DNA of 64,000 nt, from positions 219,528,997 through 219,592,996 of the forward strand of contig NC_081406.1 in NCBI RefSeq assembly GCF_030272615.1, in the 5' to 3' direction. Below, one piece after another: positions 21,784 through 32,517 of the stretch; within the stretch, counting starts at the first letter, position 1, and each line of letters begins with the position of its first letter. The translations under genes were made by a program, and so were the position numbers. This stretch comes from Cryptomeria japonica. Taxonomy: Eukaryota; Streptophyta; Pinopsida; Cupressales; Cupressaceae. The notes below the pieces were generated by a model. That model made no database searches. It saw only the letters and a program-made list of their open reading frames with translations, and was not told the DNA's origin.

Positions 21784-22572
21784 TGTATATGGTGAAAATG
21801 GATAACAATAATAACGATATTGAAAGGCTAAATGAATTCAATCACAAAACCCTAGCCTAACAACAACAAAGATCCACCATAACATATGAAGATTACCTAA
21901 GACAATGCAAATCAAATGAAATCACAAAGATTATACCATCACATTTCCAATAGGGTTTGGATCTCCATTGATCTTTCTTGATATATTTGCTCTTAGATTT
22001 TATGTGCACAAGAGCTCAACAAAGAATGAAATGTGGTTGCAAGTAGGATCGCCTATGTTCAAAAGCATAGTGTAGTCAAGTAGTCAACTGGGGAGCATAG
22101 ATTGATTAGAATGATTGATTAGGGATGATAATAAAGGAAGCATCTCCTTATATAGAACACACTATAAGAAATGGAGGGATAAGATTAAGAGGTGTAAAAG
22201 GAGGTCGGCTATGATTAGAGGGTAGGTAAAAGAAATAATAAAATAATGAAAGGGGTAGGTAGTGTATGAATTAAGAGATGAATGACATGTGTCATGGGTA
22301 GAAAAGGTTAATGAATTAATAAAATAAATAAAGATTTATTTAATTAATAGAAGGAGTGAGATCAATTAAATAAATAAGATATTTATTTAATTTAGGAAAA
22401 GGATAATTTAAATAAATAAATGTATTTATTTAAATGAGAAATAAGGTTAGAAGAGGATAAATGAATTAATTAAATAAATAAAGATTTATTCAATTAATAG
22501 AAGAATTAAGCTTAGATAATTAAATAAATAAAATATTTAGTTAATTAGACATGACAATTTTAGGTGTCTACA
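21784..22572 (-). repeat. G2 5' LTR
   Basis: Minus strand starts TGTAGACACC (22572) and ends CATATACA (21784). It matches the 3' LTR throughout except for ~30 bp of extra sequence, mainly around 22070-22100. It carries the AT hairpin array and an intact TATA motif. Confidence 0.92.
22147..22155 (-). promoter_or_regulatory. TATA box of the G2 5' LTR
   Basis: Minus strand CTATATAAG lies in mid-LTR. The G1 LTR has the identical motif at 7761-7769, and the G2 3' LTR has a broken one. Position and sequence fit the RNA polymerase II promoter of the element. Confidence 0.65.
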
Positions 22573-22577
22573 ACCGG

Positions 22578-22723
22578 TATTTCAATTAACTATTAAGACT
22601 GTCTACCGGCATAAAGTTTGGTTTACCGGTATTAAGAATTAAGTTTTGGTTAAGTTAATTCTAGTTGAATTTATTGGACAACTGATTCACCCCCACCCTC
22701 TCAGTTGTCTTCGGGACCTAACA
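22578..22723 (+). repeat. Copia A 5' LTR, second part
   Basis: It resumes the LTR interrupted at 11023, matching 28271-28419, and ends TCGGGACCTAACA. The two parts together give about the 3' LTR length. Confidence 0.92.
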
Positions 22724-22725
22724 AT

Positions 22726-22738
22726 TGGTATCAGAGCC
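22726..22738 (+). other. Copia A primer-binding site
   Basis: TGGTATCAGAGCC starts two bases after the 5' LTR. It is the standard copia site complementary to initiator methionine tRNA. Confidence 0.9.
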
Positions 22739-22780
22739 TAGTTCTCTTTTTGCATAAGTTTAACACCTTGAGGAGATCCA

Positions 22781-23439
22781 ATGTCTTCTAACTATTTCAG
22801 GAAGGACAGTCCGAAACTTGATGGAACTAAGTATGGAATATGGAAGATCAGGATGGAGACACACTTGAATTGCGTTGGAAAGGACATATGGGATGTTACA
22901 AAGAATGGCTATACTGCTCCTACTCAAGATTAACCTAATCCACCTAACTTGGCTAAAGATGAGGAAAATGGTTGCAAAGCAATATAAGCACTTTTGAGCG
23001 CATTGTTAGATCAACAAGTCATAGGATTGTCAGATAGATCTACTGCTAAAGCTATTTGGGACAAACTGGAAACATTGAATGAAGGAGATTCCATAGTCAA
23101 AATTGGAAAACTTGAATGCTTCTGGGTCAGGTATGAAAATCTGAAAATGGAAGAAGAAGAAAGAATTTTTGCTTTTATGAAAAGAGTAAATGAAATTGTT
23201 TTGGGTATACAATGTTGTGGAGGAACCTTAAGTAACGATGAGATTGTTTCAAAAATTTTAAGAGCTTTTCCACTAGCATATAAAATGAAAGTTACTGCTA
23301 TAAATGAATTAAGAACAATGCCTAATGCATCAGTATCTAGAGACACTGGTTGGAAAACTTTCATCTTTTGAGCTTGAGGAATTTGGTCCTGTTACTACTA
23401 TCAAGACAGATCTAGCTTTTAAGGCATCATCATCAACTA

Positions 23440-23498
<59 letters not shown>

Positions 23499-23900
23499 CA
23501 TGATAATTCTGATTGGAAAGCCTTCTATGCAAGGGAACTTGAAGAAAGAAGGAGAGAAAATGAAGAACTTGAAGAACTTGAAGCACTATTTGCAAGGAAA
23601 ATGCCTAAAGGTCCAATTGGAAGTAAGTATGAAGGTAAAGAACCCTTTAAATGTTTTAACTATAATAAGATTGGTCATATGGCTTCTAGATGTCCTGATA
23701 GACATGCAAGATTAAGAGAAGAAGCTAAAAGAACATACAAGCCTAACTCTGACTATCAGAAATACAAGTTTAAGAAGAATAGAAACAAATCTTGTTATTA
23801 TGCTGATGAAGGAGTTACTAATGATTCTGATGAGGATCCGACAAATAATGGATGGGCTTTTGTTGCTATAACAGAAGATCAACCGGCACCTACTATTCAA
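22781..23900 (+). pseudogene. Copia A Gag with zinc knuckle and long Ser run
   Basis: An ATG at 22781 opens MSSNYFRKDSPKLDGTKY, a copia Gag start. Two early stops (TAA near 22931 and 22985) precede the UBN2-like middle part (22994-23371; FMKRVNEI, SKILRAFP). A frameshift near 23330-23370 moves the frame to 23325-24248. A (TCA)n tract (about 23428-23499) encodes roughly two dozen Ser in a row. The zinc knuckle CFNYNKIGHMASRC follows (about 23652-23693), with its second Cys replaced by Tyr/Asn. The protein would package element RNA; this copy is broken. Confidence 0.88.
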
Positions 23901-24455
23901 CTGGTAGAGCAGGCTCTGATAGCTAAAGTTGAAGATAAGGATGAATGGATTATTGACTCAGGATGTTCACATCATATGACTAGTGATAAGAGTAAATTCT
24001 TAACCTTTCAAGATTACAATGGAGGTCTATTAAGATTTGGAGGTGATAAAGCTTGTTTGATCAAAGGAAAAGGCACTATATCTTTTGATGGTAAGCACAA
24101 TACTGATAATGTTTACTATGTTGAAGGTTTGAAGAAAAATCTTTTGAGTGTTGGTCAATTAGTTGAGAAAGCATTTCAGTTACAATTCAAGAATGGTAAA
24201 TGCAAAATCATGAACAAAACTGGTTTGGAAATTGCAACCGGTAATTAGACTAGAGGTAATATCTTTCATTTGAACAATAATGAGAAAGCATGTTTAATTG
24301 CACATATTGATGAAAGTTGGTTATGGCATAAGAGACTTTGTCATTTAAATTTTGATTGCATTGTAAAAATTAATACTACTAAGACAGTTAGAGATTTACC
24401 TAAGATTGTTAAACCTCACAATCCGGTATGTAAGGAATGTCAATTTGGAAAGTAA
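23901..24455 (+). pseudogene. Copia A protease and GAG-pre-integrase domain
   Basis: The active-site motif WIIDSGCSHHMT is at about 23947-23982, followed by the usual YYVEGLKKNLLSVGQL block of copia proteases. After a TAG (24246-24248) the pre-integrase zinc-binding segment starts with WLWHKRLCHLNF and CKECQFGK. The catalytic Asp is kept. The stop would separate protease from integrase. Confidence 0.9.
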
Positions 24456-25369
24456 GTTAGAGAATCTTTTAAGAGTATTCTAGAGAAGTCTAACAATTTT
24501 CTTGATTTAATTCATACTGATTTATGTGGTCCAATAAGAACTAGAAGTATACAAGGAGATAGATATTTCATGTTAACCATTGATGACTATTTTAGAATGT
24601 GTTGGGTTACTTTTCTCAGAGAAAAATCTAAAGCATTTGGGAAATTCAAACTATTCAAGGTGATGGTAGAAAATGAAATTGGCAAGAAAATCAAATGTTT
24701 TAGATCATATCAAGTAGTTGAGTTCACATCTAAGGAATTTAATACATTCTATGAAGTGAATGGGATTAGAAGACAGTTGTCAGCACCCCGGACACCCCAG
24801 CAGAATGGAGTTGTGGAAAGGAAAAACAGAACTATCTTGGATGCAGCCAGAAGTATGATATCTGAAGCAAATCTACCTCATATATACTGGAGAGAAGCGG
24901 TCAATACAGTTGTTTATACATTCAACAGAGTTCACATCAGAGGAGAAACCGGTAAGACCCCACATGAACTATGGTTTGGTAATACTCCTACTCTTAAATA
25001 TTTTAGAATATTTGGAAGTAAATGCTATATTAGAAGAGATGAGTATATTGGAAAATTTGATCCTAGAAGTGATGAAGGAATATTTCTTGGTTATTCATCT
25101 AAGAGCAAGGCATATAGATATTTTAACAGGAGATTGCAGAAAATTGTTGAGAGTGCAAATCTGAAAATTGATGAACAATTTAGAGGAAATTCAAGGTACA
25201 CAGACTCTGAACCGGCAATAGAAATAATCACAAATGAACCTACTATGAATACACTAGTACAGAATGGTGATCCAATTACATTGGCATCATCTGGAGATTC
25301 AACAGTCATTGAAGAAGAACAACAAGTAAAAACACCCTGGTATGTAAGATTGAATCATTCTGAAGATTA
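24456..25369 (+). pseudogene. Copia A integrase core
   Basis: It begins after a TAA at 24453-24455 with the IHTDLCGP motif (first catalytic Asp) at about 24509-24532. The second catalytic Asp is lost: the RSDNGGEF-type motif reads RSYQVVEF (about 24703-24726). The Glu motif NGVVERKNRT is intact (about 24805). The C-terminal marker FGSKCYIRRDE and SDEGIFLGYS follow. The Asp-to-Tyr change alone would abolish strand transfer. Confidence 0.9.
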
Positions 25370-26195
25370 GATAATTGGAAACAAATTTCAAGGAGTTATG
25401 ACTAGAGGAAGATTGGAAAATGAGGAGGTATGTCTTATTTCTCAAATTGAACCTACATTAATTAATGAGGCATGTGAAGATAAATATTGGATTAAAGTAA
25501 TGGAAGATGAATTGGAACAAATTGAAAGGAATAACACTTGGTCATTAGTTCCCCGGCCTAGAGACAAAAATGTAATAGGAACTAAATGGGTTTTTAGAAA
25601 TAAACTTAATGAAGATGGCATGGTAATTAGAAACAAAGCAAGATTGGTGTGTAAGGGATATTCTCAGAAAGAAGGAATTGATTACAATGAAACCTTTGCA
25701 CTGGTAGCTAGAATTGAGGCAGTCAAACTTTTATTGGCTTTTGCAGTACACAAGAACTATAAAGTATATCAAATGGATGTTAAATGTGCATTTCTGAATG
25801 GAGATCTTGAAGAAGAAGTTTATTTTGAGAAACCTAATGGATTTTATTTGATAGATAACAAAGACATGGTTTGTAGGTTAAGGAAAGCTTTATATGGATT
25901 AAAACAAGCTCCTAGAGCTTGGTATGCAAGATTGGACAAATATATTTTGAAGCTTGGTTACACAAAAGGTAATGTTGATAGAATTCTATACTATAAAGTG
26001 GCTAATGATGACATCTTGGTTATTGAAGTTTTTGTTGATGATATAATATTTGGAGGATAAGATGGTTTGTGTAAAGACTTTTCTAACAAAATGCAGCAAG
26101 AATTTGAAATGTCTATGATTGGAGAGATAAAATTATTTTTAGGATTGTAGATTTCACAGATTGATAAAGGTATATTCCTATGTCAAACTAAGTAC
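25370..26195 (+). pseudogene. Copia A reverse transcriptase
   Basis: Open from 25398 to 26060. Landmarks in order are WIKVMEDELEQIERNNTW, GTKWVFRNKLNEDG, KARLVCKGYSQKEGIDYNETF, YQMDVKCAFLNGDLEEEVY, LYGLKQAPRAWY and the active site FVDDIIFGG (about 26030-26055). A TAA follows the active site at 26058, and a TAG in the FLGL segment lies near 26148. The YVDD box reads FVDD. The core is otherwise well kept. Confidence 0.92.
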
Positions 26196-26983
26196 TTGAA
26201 GGAATTACTAAAGAAATTTGGCATGGAAAATTGTAAATTGGTAAGCACACCTATGACTACAAATAATAAATTATCTTTGAAGGATGAATCTACACTTATT
26301 AATCTGACTAGATACAAATCTATGATAGGAGGTTTACTGTATTTGACACAAACAAGACCTAATATTATGAATGCAGTATGTATTGTTTCAAGATTTCAGA
26401 GTAATCCTAAAGAAAATCATGAATCAGTAGTGAAAAGGATTTTCCGGTACCTACAAGGCACTACAAATCTTGGTTTATGGTATCCTAGAGATGAAAACTT
26501 TGACTTATATGCATACACAGATGCTAATTGGGCAGGAGATGTGGATGACAGAAAAATGACCACTGGCAGAGCATTTTTTCTTAGTAGCAAATTAATTTCT
26601 TGGTTGAGAAAGAAAAAATTTGTACAAGTTTATCAACAACAGAATTAGAATATGTTGCAACAGCAACTAATTGTACACAAGTATTATGGATCAAGCAAAT
26701 GTTGAAGGATATAAAGGTGAATTGCAAAGAACCTATAACTATTTACTGTGACAATACAACAACAATTGATATATCAAAGAACCCGGTACTTCACTCTAAA
26801 ACCAAACATGTTTCTATCAAACTGAACTTTCTAAAGGAGAATATTGAAGAAAAAGAAGTGAAATTGGTTAATGTGAATACTAAAGAGAAGATTGCAGATA
26901 TTTTTACAAAGCCTTTGCCTAAGGAAACATTTGAGTATCTCAAAGAGAAACTTGGAACCCTACCCCCACCGGTAGAGACTTAG
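26196..26983 (+). pseudogene. Copia A RT connection and RNase H
   Basis: The thumb/connection part ends with the conserved LYLTQTRPNI and FRYLQGTTNLGLWYP, then the RNase H motif YTDANWAGD. A frameshift near 26620-26650 splits the C-terminal half (26600-26983), which holds TTELEYVA, YCDNTT, KTKHVSIK and IADIFTKPLPKE, the usual copia end. The stop is at 26981-26983. Confidence 0.92.
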
Positions 26984-27057
26984 ACAGTTGATGTTTGTCA
27001 TCAACTGATAGAATTAACATAGAAATCTTTTATTCTGGCTTTGATGAGGAGAGCTAC

Positions 27058-27343
27058 TTCTCAGGGGGAGTAGTTGGTATATTGAATAAGTTTGTATTTT
27101 GTATTTGGTTAGCTTTGGCATTTGATGTCAAAGGAGGAGAGATTGATATAGAAAAACACATGGATAACACATATTATTCCTAGGGGGAGAGACTTTATCC
27201 TTTGGGGAGAGATATTATGTATTTTTTGATTTCTAGTTAATGATCTCTTTGGGGGATTGTTGGTTTTTGGTTTTTGGCATTTTTGTTTCAGCACTTTGAT
27301 GGCTTTTCCATGTTGTGTTGCCATCAATGCCAAAGGGGGAGAT
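27058..27343 (+). other. Copia A multi-polypurine region
   Basis: Purine tracts with the core GGGGGAG or a close variant recur at about 27064, 27130, 27183, 27204, 27246 and 27333; the last (AAAGGGGGAGAT) abuts the 3' LTR. A repeated polypurine tract upstream of the 3' LTR is a described hallmark of Sireviruses. No gene is present between the pol stop and the LTR. Confidence 0.8.
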
Positions 27344-28419
27344 TGTTGGTATTTTGAATATGTTGATATGGTTTTGTCATTGACGTCAACTCTTGTCATC
27401 ACTTGTCAACACTTATCAGCACTTAGAGACTTTAGGTTATGTTCACCGACAAGACAAAGAATTATGCAAGTCACTGGTATTTGGTTCACTAGCAGATTAT
27501 ATTGTTCACCAACACTTGGAATGACTTGAAGACTACTTGGTTGTGTTGAAGAAATTATTCGATTACTTTGTTTTGGCGATTTGGTTATTTGTTTATTCGG
27601 GTTTGCATATTTGTTGTTACTGGCAAATAGGTCCAGGATAAGCACCGACAAACTTATCTATTCCAGATCAACATGACATGTTATGGAGATGATTTATTAT
27701 TGTCGTAAATACATTGAGATGACATCATGCATCAGGTATTGATTTGTTTGTAATTGATTTTATTTTAATATCTTTTAGTGAGCCAACCTATTCAATTGGT
27801 CCTAGGTTATGGTATATATGTAAGATCTTATTTGTTAGATCAAATGGAGATGGGATTGTGAATTGGAAAAGGATTACAATAAGGTATATGTGAAAATAAG
27901 CAGAGCTATACACACAGACATCATTTGAAGGTTGAAGGAGGGTTTTGAAGAAGGCAATCAGAACTAAACCGGCATTGAATCCAGCATATGAAGATGCTAT
28001 TTTATGTAGTACATTATCATTGGATTTAACCATCCAATTGTAGTCAGTGTGACTCTCATTTTGTGATTGAGCAGTGAGCTCTAGGTAGCTGGTCTTTCTG
28101 CATGTGTAGAATCCATATTGTAAACACATACTATCTGCACTAGTATCATCTGATTGTGGGTAAGGCTTCCCAGCGTGGTTTTTCCCCTTATAGGGTTTCC
28201 ACATACAAACATTGGTGTTATGTGTTGTGGATGTTATTGTATTTCTGTTTCATGCATTAATCTTTACCAGTATTGCAATTAACTATTAAGACTATCTACC
28301 GACATAAAGTTTGGTTTACACGTATTAAGTATTAAGTTTTGGTTAAGTTAATTCTAGTTGAATTTATTGGACAACTGATTCACCCCCCCCCCCCTCTTAG
28401 TTGTCTCAGGGACCTAACA
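27344..28419 (+). repeat. Copia A 3' LTR
   Basis: 1076 bp, TGTTGGTATT to ACCTAACA, directly followed by TSD TAGAA. It carries a run of 12 C at 28383-28394 and an antisense open frame of 138 codons (27788-28204) that overlaps the conserved GGAAACCCTATAAGG block. Confidence 0.95.
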
Positions 28420-28424
28420 TAGAA

Positions 28425-30230
28425 TAATGGAGACATATTTTTGTCTTCCCTTGGGTTTGATGTTTGGATGTCAATAAAGAATGGTTATATTGTCCCTCAA
28501 GCTCCTCCTACCAACCCTGATGCTAAAAGGGAATATGAAAATAATGCTAAAGCCAGGAATGCAATCTTAAGTGGTCTATCAAGTACAAAGTTTGTCAAAG
28601 TCATGCATTGCACATTAGCAAAAGAAACTTAGGACAACCTGCATAAGATATATGAAGGAGATACCAAAGTGAAAGAAGCCAAACTACAATATCTAAGAAC
28701 TTAGTTTGAAAGTCTAAAAATGAAAGAAAAAGAGAAGATAGATGATTATTTGCAAAGAGTGGATGAGACTGTGAGTGCTATAAGAGGACTTGGAGAGGAA
28801 GTCAAGGATGAAGTTACCATCAAAAAGGTTTTGAGATCATTAACTTCAAAGTATGATACAAAAGTCTCAGCTATTGAGGAAGCAAAGGACTTAAAGACTT
28901 TCTCTACGGATGAGCTATTTGGCTCCTTACCAGCCTATGAAATGAGGACAATAAATGTTTAATCTTCAATGTGAGAGACCGCCTTCAACATAACCAGAAA
29001 AGGAAAGGAAGAAGTTGAATAGAACTCAGATGCTGCTATTGCCAACTTTGTAAGGAAACTCAGAAGAGACCTAAGAAAGTACAAAGGTAAGCTACCCTTC
29101 AAGTGTTTCAACTATGGTAAGATTGGACATTTTTCTTCTAAGTGACCCTATGGTGAGAAGGATGGGGATGAGGAGAAAAATAGTAGATCTTTTGGTAAGG
29201 ATAAACTGAAGAAAACATATAAGCCAAGGATATGGAGCTTTAGGAAGAAAGATAGTCTTTATACTTTTTAAGATGATGCCTTTGATGAAGAAAGTATTTC
29301 TGAACATTGCTACAATGATGATGAAAGAGAACTCAATCTCTTTATGGCATAAGGACAACTAGATGATGAGAAAGTGGCTAGTGATGAAGAAGAAGAAGTT
29401 GAAACTAAGGTAGATCTTGAAGGTGAACTAAACATTGGGATTAAGTATGACGCAAGCACCAAAGCATTAGACAAGATGCTAAGTAAGCAAAAGCATGACA
29501 AGTATATCAATGGAGTTGGATTTGAAAAAGGTCAATCTTCTAACAGTAAAGATTCATCAAACAAGGAGATAATCTTCACGTCTTCAAGTGAAAGTGAATT
29601 CAAACAAACCTTCACATTTAGCAAGCCTAATGAGAAGAAGACATATGTTGCTGCTACAAAGAATCAGTCAAGGAACCAACATGCTGATCCAAAAGGAAAA
29701 GCCAAGATGGATGAGGGCGGTTTCACAAGAGTCAATGATATGAGGAACAACTCAAGAAGATAGAGTTATGTTTCTCCAAGGAGACCAATGAGAAATAAAT
29801 TCAATAATGATTGGTATGTACCTCAATTCCAAGGCTACTTCTATAAATGTAATACTTATGGTCATAGAATTGTAGAACGCACGCTTGTACGTAGGTCCCC
29901 TCCTAGTTTTGAAAGTAGAAATCAATTTGTTGTTCTTAGGGATATGAAGGTTGTATTCTATCATTGTAATGAGTTTTGTCATAGGAGTTATGAATGTAGA
30001 AGAAATGTATCTCAGTCCTGCAATAGATTTCCAAGTTCACCATTCAATCAAAATGTAAAATGCTATCATTGTCACAACTTGGGCCACATTGCAAAATACT
30101 GTAAGCTTAGGACTACTAAGAAAAAGAAGACAGTGTCAACATTTGAACCAAATACAAAATCAAATCAGAATGCAATAGTAGAGAAGAAGCAAGAATCAAA
30201 CCAAGCTTGGGTTGAAAAATAAAAGAACAA
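28425..30230 (+). pseudogene. Copia B Gag, main part, with several zinc-knuckle motifs
   Basis: It resumes after copia A with METYF, then (after a 1-2-base frameshift) LGFDVWMSIKNGY, KSLKMKE-type UBN2 helices and SLTSKYDTKVSAIEE. Four CCHC-like motifs follow: CFNYGKIGHFSSK (about 29101-29139, its last Cys replaced by a stop), a degenerate CNTYGHR (about 29850), CNEFCHRSYEC (about 29966-29998) and a complete CYHCHNLGHIAKYC (about 30061-30102). Acidic and Lys-rich linkers separate them. At least eight stops are in frame. The long knuckle-rich Gag is typical of Sirevirus-like elements. Confidence 0.85.
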
Positions 30231-30854
30231 AACTAAGTCAAGTTTAATTGTCCAAACTACCCTACATGCTGAAAGAAAACACATATGGGTAGTAGACAGT
30301 GGCTACTCAAGTCACATGACCGAAGATAAGAAGAAATTCATCAAATTAGAAGATTGGAATGATGGTTCTATGAGGTTTGGAGATAATTCTTCAATCAAGA
30401 TAAAAGGCAAAGGTACTCTAAACATTGATGGCAAGCTGAAAGCTCATGATGTTTATTATGTAGAAGGTCTGAAACACAATCTGCTAAGTGTGAGTCAAAT
30501 TTGTGACAAAGGATATAAGTTTACATCTAATTCCAAAGGCCGTGAAAATAGAAAAGAGAACAATCATAATCTTGTTGCAGAAGGTAAGAGGATAGATGGA
30601 AATGTATATAACCTTAAGGAATGCTTTGAGTCTCAATGTATGATGGGATGAGTTGATGAGAGTTGGCTATGGCATAGAAGACTAGGGCACATCAATTTTG
30701 ATAATCTTGTTAAGGTAAGCAAGAAAGGGTATGGAAGACACATACCTCTAATTATTAAGACAACAAATACCTTCAATGATGAGTGTCTAAGAGGTAAGAA
30801 AACAAAGGTTAGTTTTAAGACAAAAGAAAACTCTATGACAAGACCTCTTGAGCT
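30231..30854 (+). pseudogene. Copia B protease and GAG-pre-integrase
   Basis: The active site WVVDSGYSSHMTED lies at about 30286-30327, followed by KGKGTLNIDGK and YYVEGLKHNLLSVSQI. A stop at about 30649 precedes WLWHRRLGHINFDNL, the intact HHCC-type start of the pre-integrase domain. The second half, whose CxxC reads NDECLRGK, is partly lost. Confidence 0.88.
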
Positions 30855-31733
30855 TGTGCATACTGATTTGTGTGGGCCTACTAGGAAAAGAGCCCTAAAT
30901 GGAGAAAGATACTCCATGTTGTTGATAGATGATTTCTCTAGAATGACATGGGTCACCTTCTTGCAAGACAAGTCTCAAGCCTATGAAAGATTCAAAATCT
31001 TCAAGAAGATGGTAGAAAAGGAAAGTGGTTACAAGATGAAATGTCCGAGATTAGACTGTGGAGGTGAGTTCACATCGAATGAGTTTGAAGATTACCATGA
31101 GAGACATGGAATCATAAGACAATATTTTTCCCCTAGGACACCACAAAAGAATGGTGTTGTCAAAAGAAAAAATAGGATAGTCAAGGAGATGACAAGGACA
31201 ATGTTGAATGAAGCTAATTTGCCTGATGTTTATTGGAAAGAGGCAATTCACACTGTTGTGTATACACTAAACATAGTGCAAATAAGAGTAAATAGTAGAA
31301 TGACACCTTATGAGTTATGGTATGATAGGAAACCACCAGTCATGTGTTTCAAGGTGTTTGGTAGCAAATGTTTCATCAAAAGAGATGAAGATGGATTAGG
31401 ATGTTTTGATTCAAGAAGTGATGAAGGAATCTTCTTGGGATACTCTACTCACAACAATGCCTACAAGTATTTCAACAAAATATTGAAGAAGGTAATTGAA
31501 AGTGTACATGTGAAAGTAGATGAAGATATGCTTAAAGAAAGGCAAAACTCAATTATTCCAACTATTGCACCATATATTGAAGATGAAGATCAATCTGAAA
31601 GTGAACATAAGAAGAATCACCCAACAAATCCCCTAATAGATATGTACAAAAGAATCACCCCGAGGATCAGATTATTGGCAACAAGAATGACAGTGTGCAA
31701 ACTAGAAGAAGAGTTAGAAAAATTGAACAAGTA
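30835..31733 (+). pseudogene. Copia B integrase core and C-terminal part
   Basis: Open for 299 codons. The first Asp is in HTDLCGPT and the second in RLDCGGEF (Asp kept, neighbouring residues changed). The catalytic Glu is lost: NGVVERKNR reads NGVVKRKNR (about 31153-31179). FGSKCFIKRDED and SDEGIFLGYS mark the C-terminal side. The Glu-to-Lys change would make the enzyme inactive. Confidence 0.9.
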
Positions 31734-32517
31734 AATTTATGCCTAATGATTAAGATGGAACACAAGACATATGATGAGGCCAACAAGAGTGGAAAGTGGA
31801 TAAAGGAAATGGAAGAAGAGTTGCAACAGATAGAAAAGAACAAAAACATGGGAATTGGTTCCTAGGCTAGTAGACAAAAATGTCATTGGAACTAAATGGG
31901 TCTATAGGAACAAGATGAATGAAGAAGGAAAGGTAATAAGGAACAAGGAAAGGCTAGTATGTAAGTGATATGCTCAAGTAGAGGGCATAGATTTTGAAGA
32001 AAATTTTGCACCAGTTGCAAGACTTGAAGCAATCAAAAAGTTCTTGGCTTTCTCAGCATATCAAGGATACAAAGTATACAAGAAGGATGTCAAATTTGCA
32101 TTCTTGAATGGAAACCTAGAAGAAGAGGTGTATATAGAGAAATATGAAGGCTTTCAGTTGCATGAAGATGAAAACTCTTTCTGTAGATTGAAGAAAGCAA
32201 TATATGGTTTGAAGCAAGAACCTAAAGCATGGTATTCTAGGTTGGATAAGTATTTGAATCAGCAACATTTTAGAAAAGGAAATGCTAACAACAATTTATA
32301 TGTCAAAGTTGATGGAGACCACATTATCATAGTGTTGGTGTATGTAGATGACATCATTTTTTAAAGCAACAAGGACATACTATGCAAAGAGTTTGTTGAT
32401 TAGATGCAGTTGGAGTTTGAGATGTCAATGCTTGGAGAGTTATCATAATTCCTTGGTTTGCAAATATCATAGTAGAGCAAGGGCATATTAATTTCTCAAA
32501 CCAAGTATGCAAAAGAA
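31734..32517 (+). pseudogene. Copia B reverse transcriptase
   Basis: The conserved order KWIKEMEEELQQIEKN, GTKWVYRNKMNEEG, VYKKDVKFAFLNGNLEEEVY, IYGLKQEPKAWY and YVDDIIF is present. A frameshift lies near 31850, and stops follow near 31967, directly after YVDDIIF (32362) and at 32401. The YVDD box itself is intact. Confidence 0.9.

Larger units (their letters stand above)
11029..22572 (-). mobile_element. G2: Tat-like non-autonomous Ty3/gypsy element, full length
   Basis: An 11.5-kb element with two LTRs (11029-11787 and 21784-22572), inserted in the copia A 5' LTR. The TSD is ACCTG (11024-11028) and ACCGG (22573-22577); the intact LTR copy elsewhere reads ACCAG at this site. Order on the minus strand is 5' LTR, 2.5-kb leader with tandem repeats, gag, protease, linker with hydrophobic helix, GPY/F domain, 3.4-kb noncoding region, polypurine tract, 3' LTR. 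RT, RNase H and the integrase core are missing. The GRPWIH-type protease and the zinc motif place it near the Tat lineage (inference). It is the youngest layer of the stack. Confidence 0.92.
10102..28419 (+). mobile_element. Copia A: Sirevirus-like Ty1/copia element, interrupted by G2
   Basis: A full-length element flanked by a perfect TSD TAGAA (10097-10101 and 28420-28424) inside the copia B gag. LTRs of about 1.07 kb start TGTTGGTATT and end CCTAACA. The 5' LTR is split at 11023/22578 by G2. The internal region 22724-27343 has PBS, Gag, PR, IN, RT, RNase H and a multi-polypurine region. Several stops, one gag frameshift and one RNase H frameshift are present, but decay is milder than in copia B. 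This fits the insertion order. Confidence 0.93.

Noticed and set aside
23011-23364. Minus-strand 117-codon frame opposite copia A gag
   Set aside because: Shadow of the gag frame; no domain and no match in copia B.
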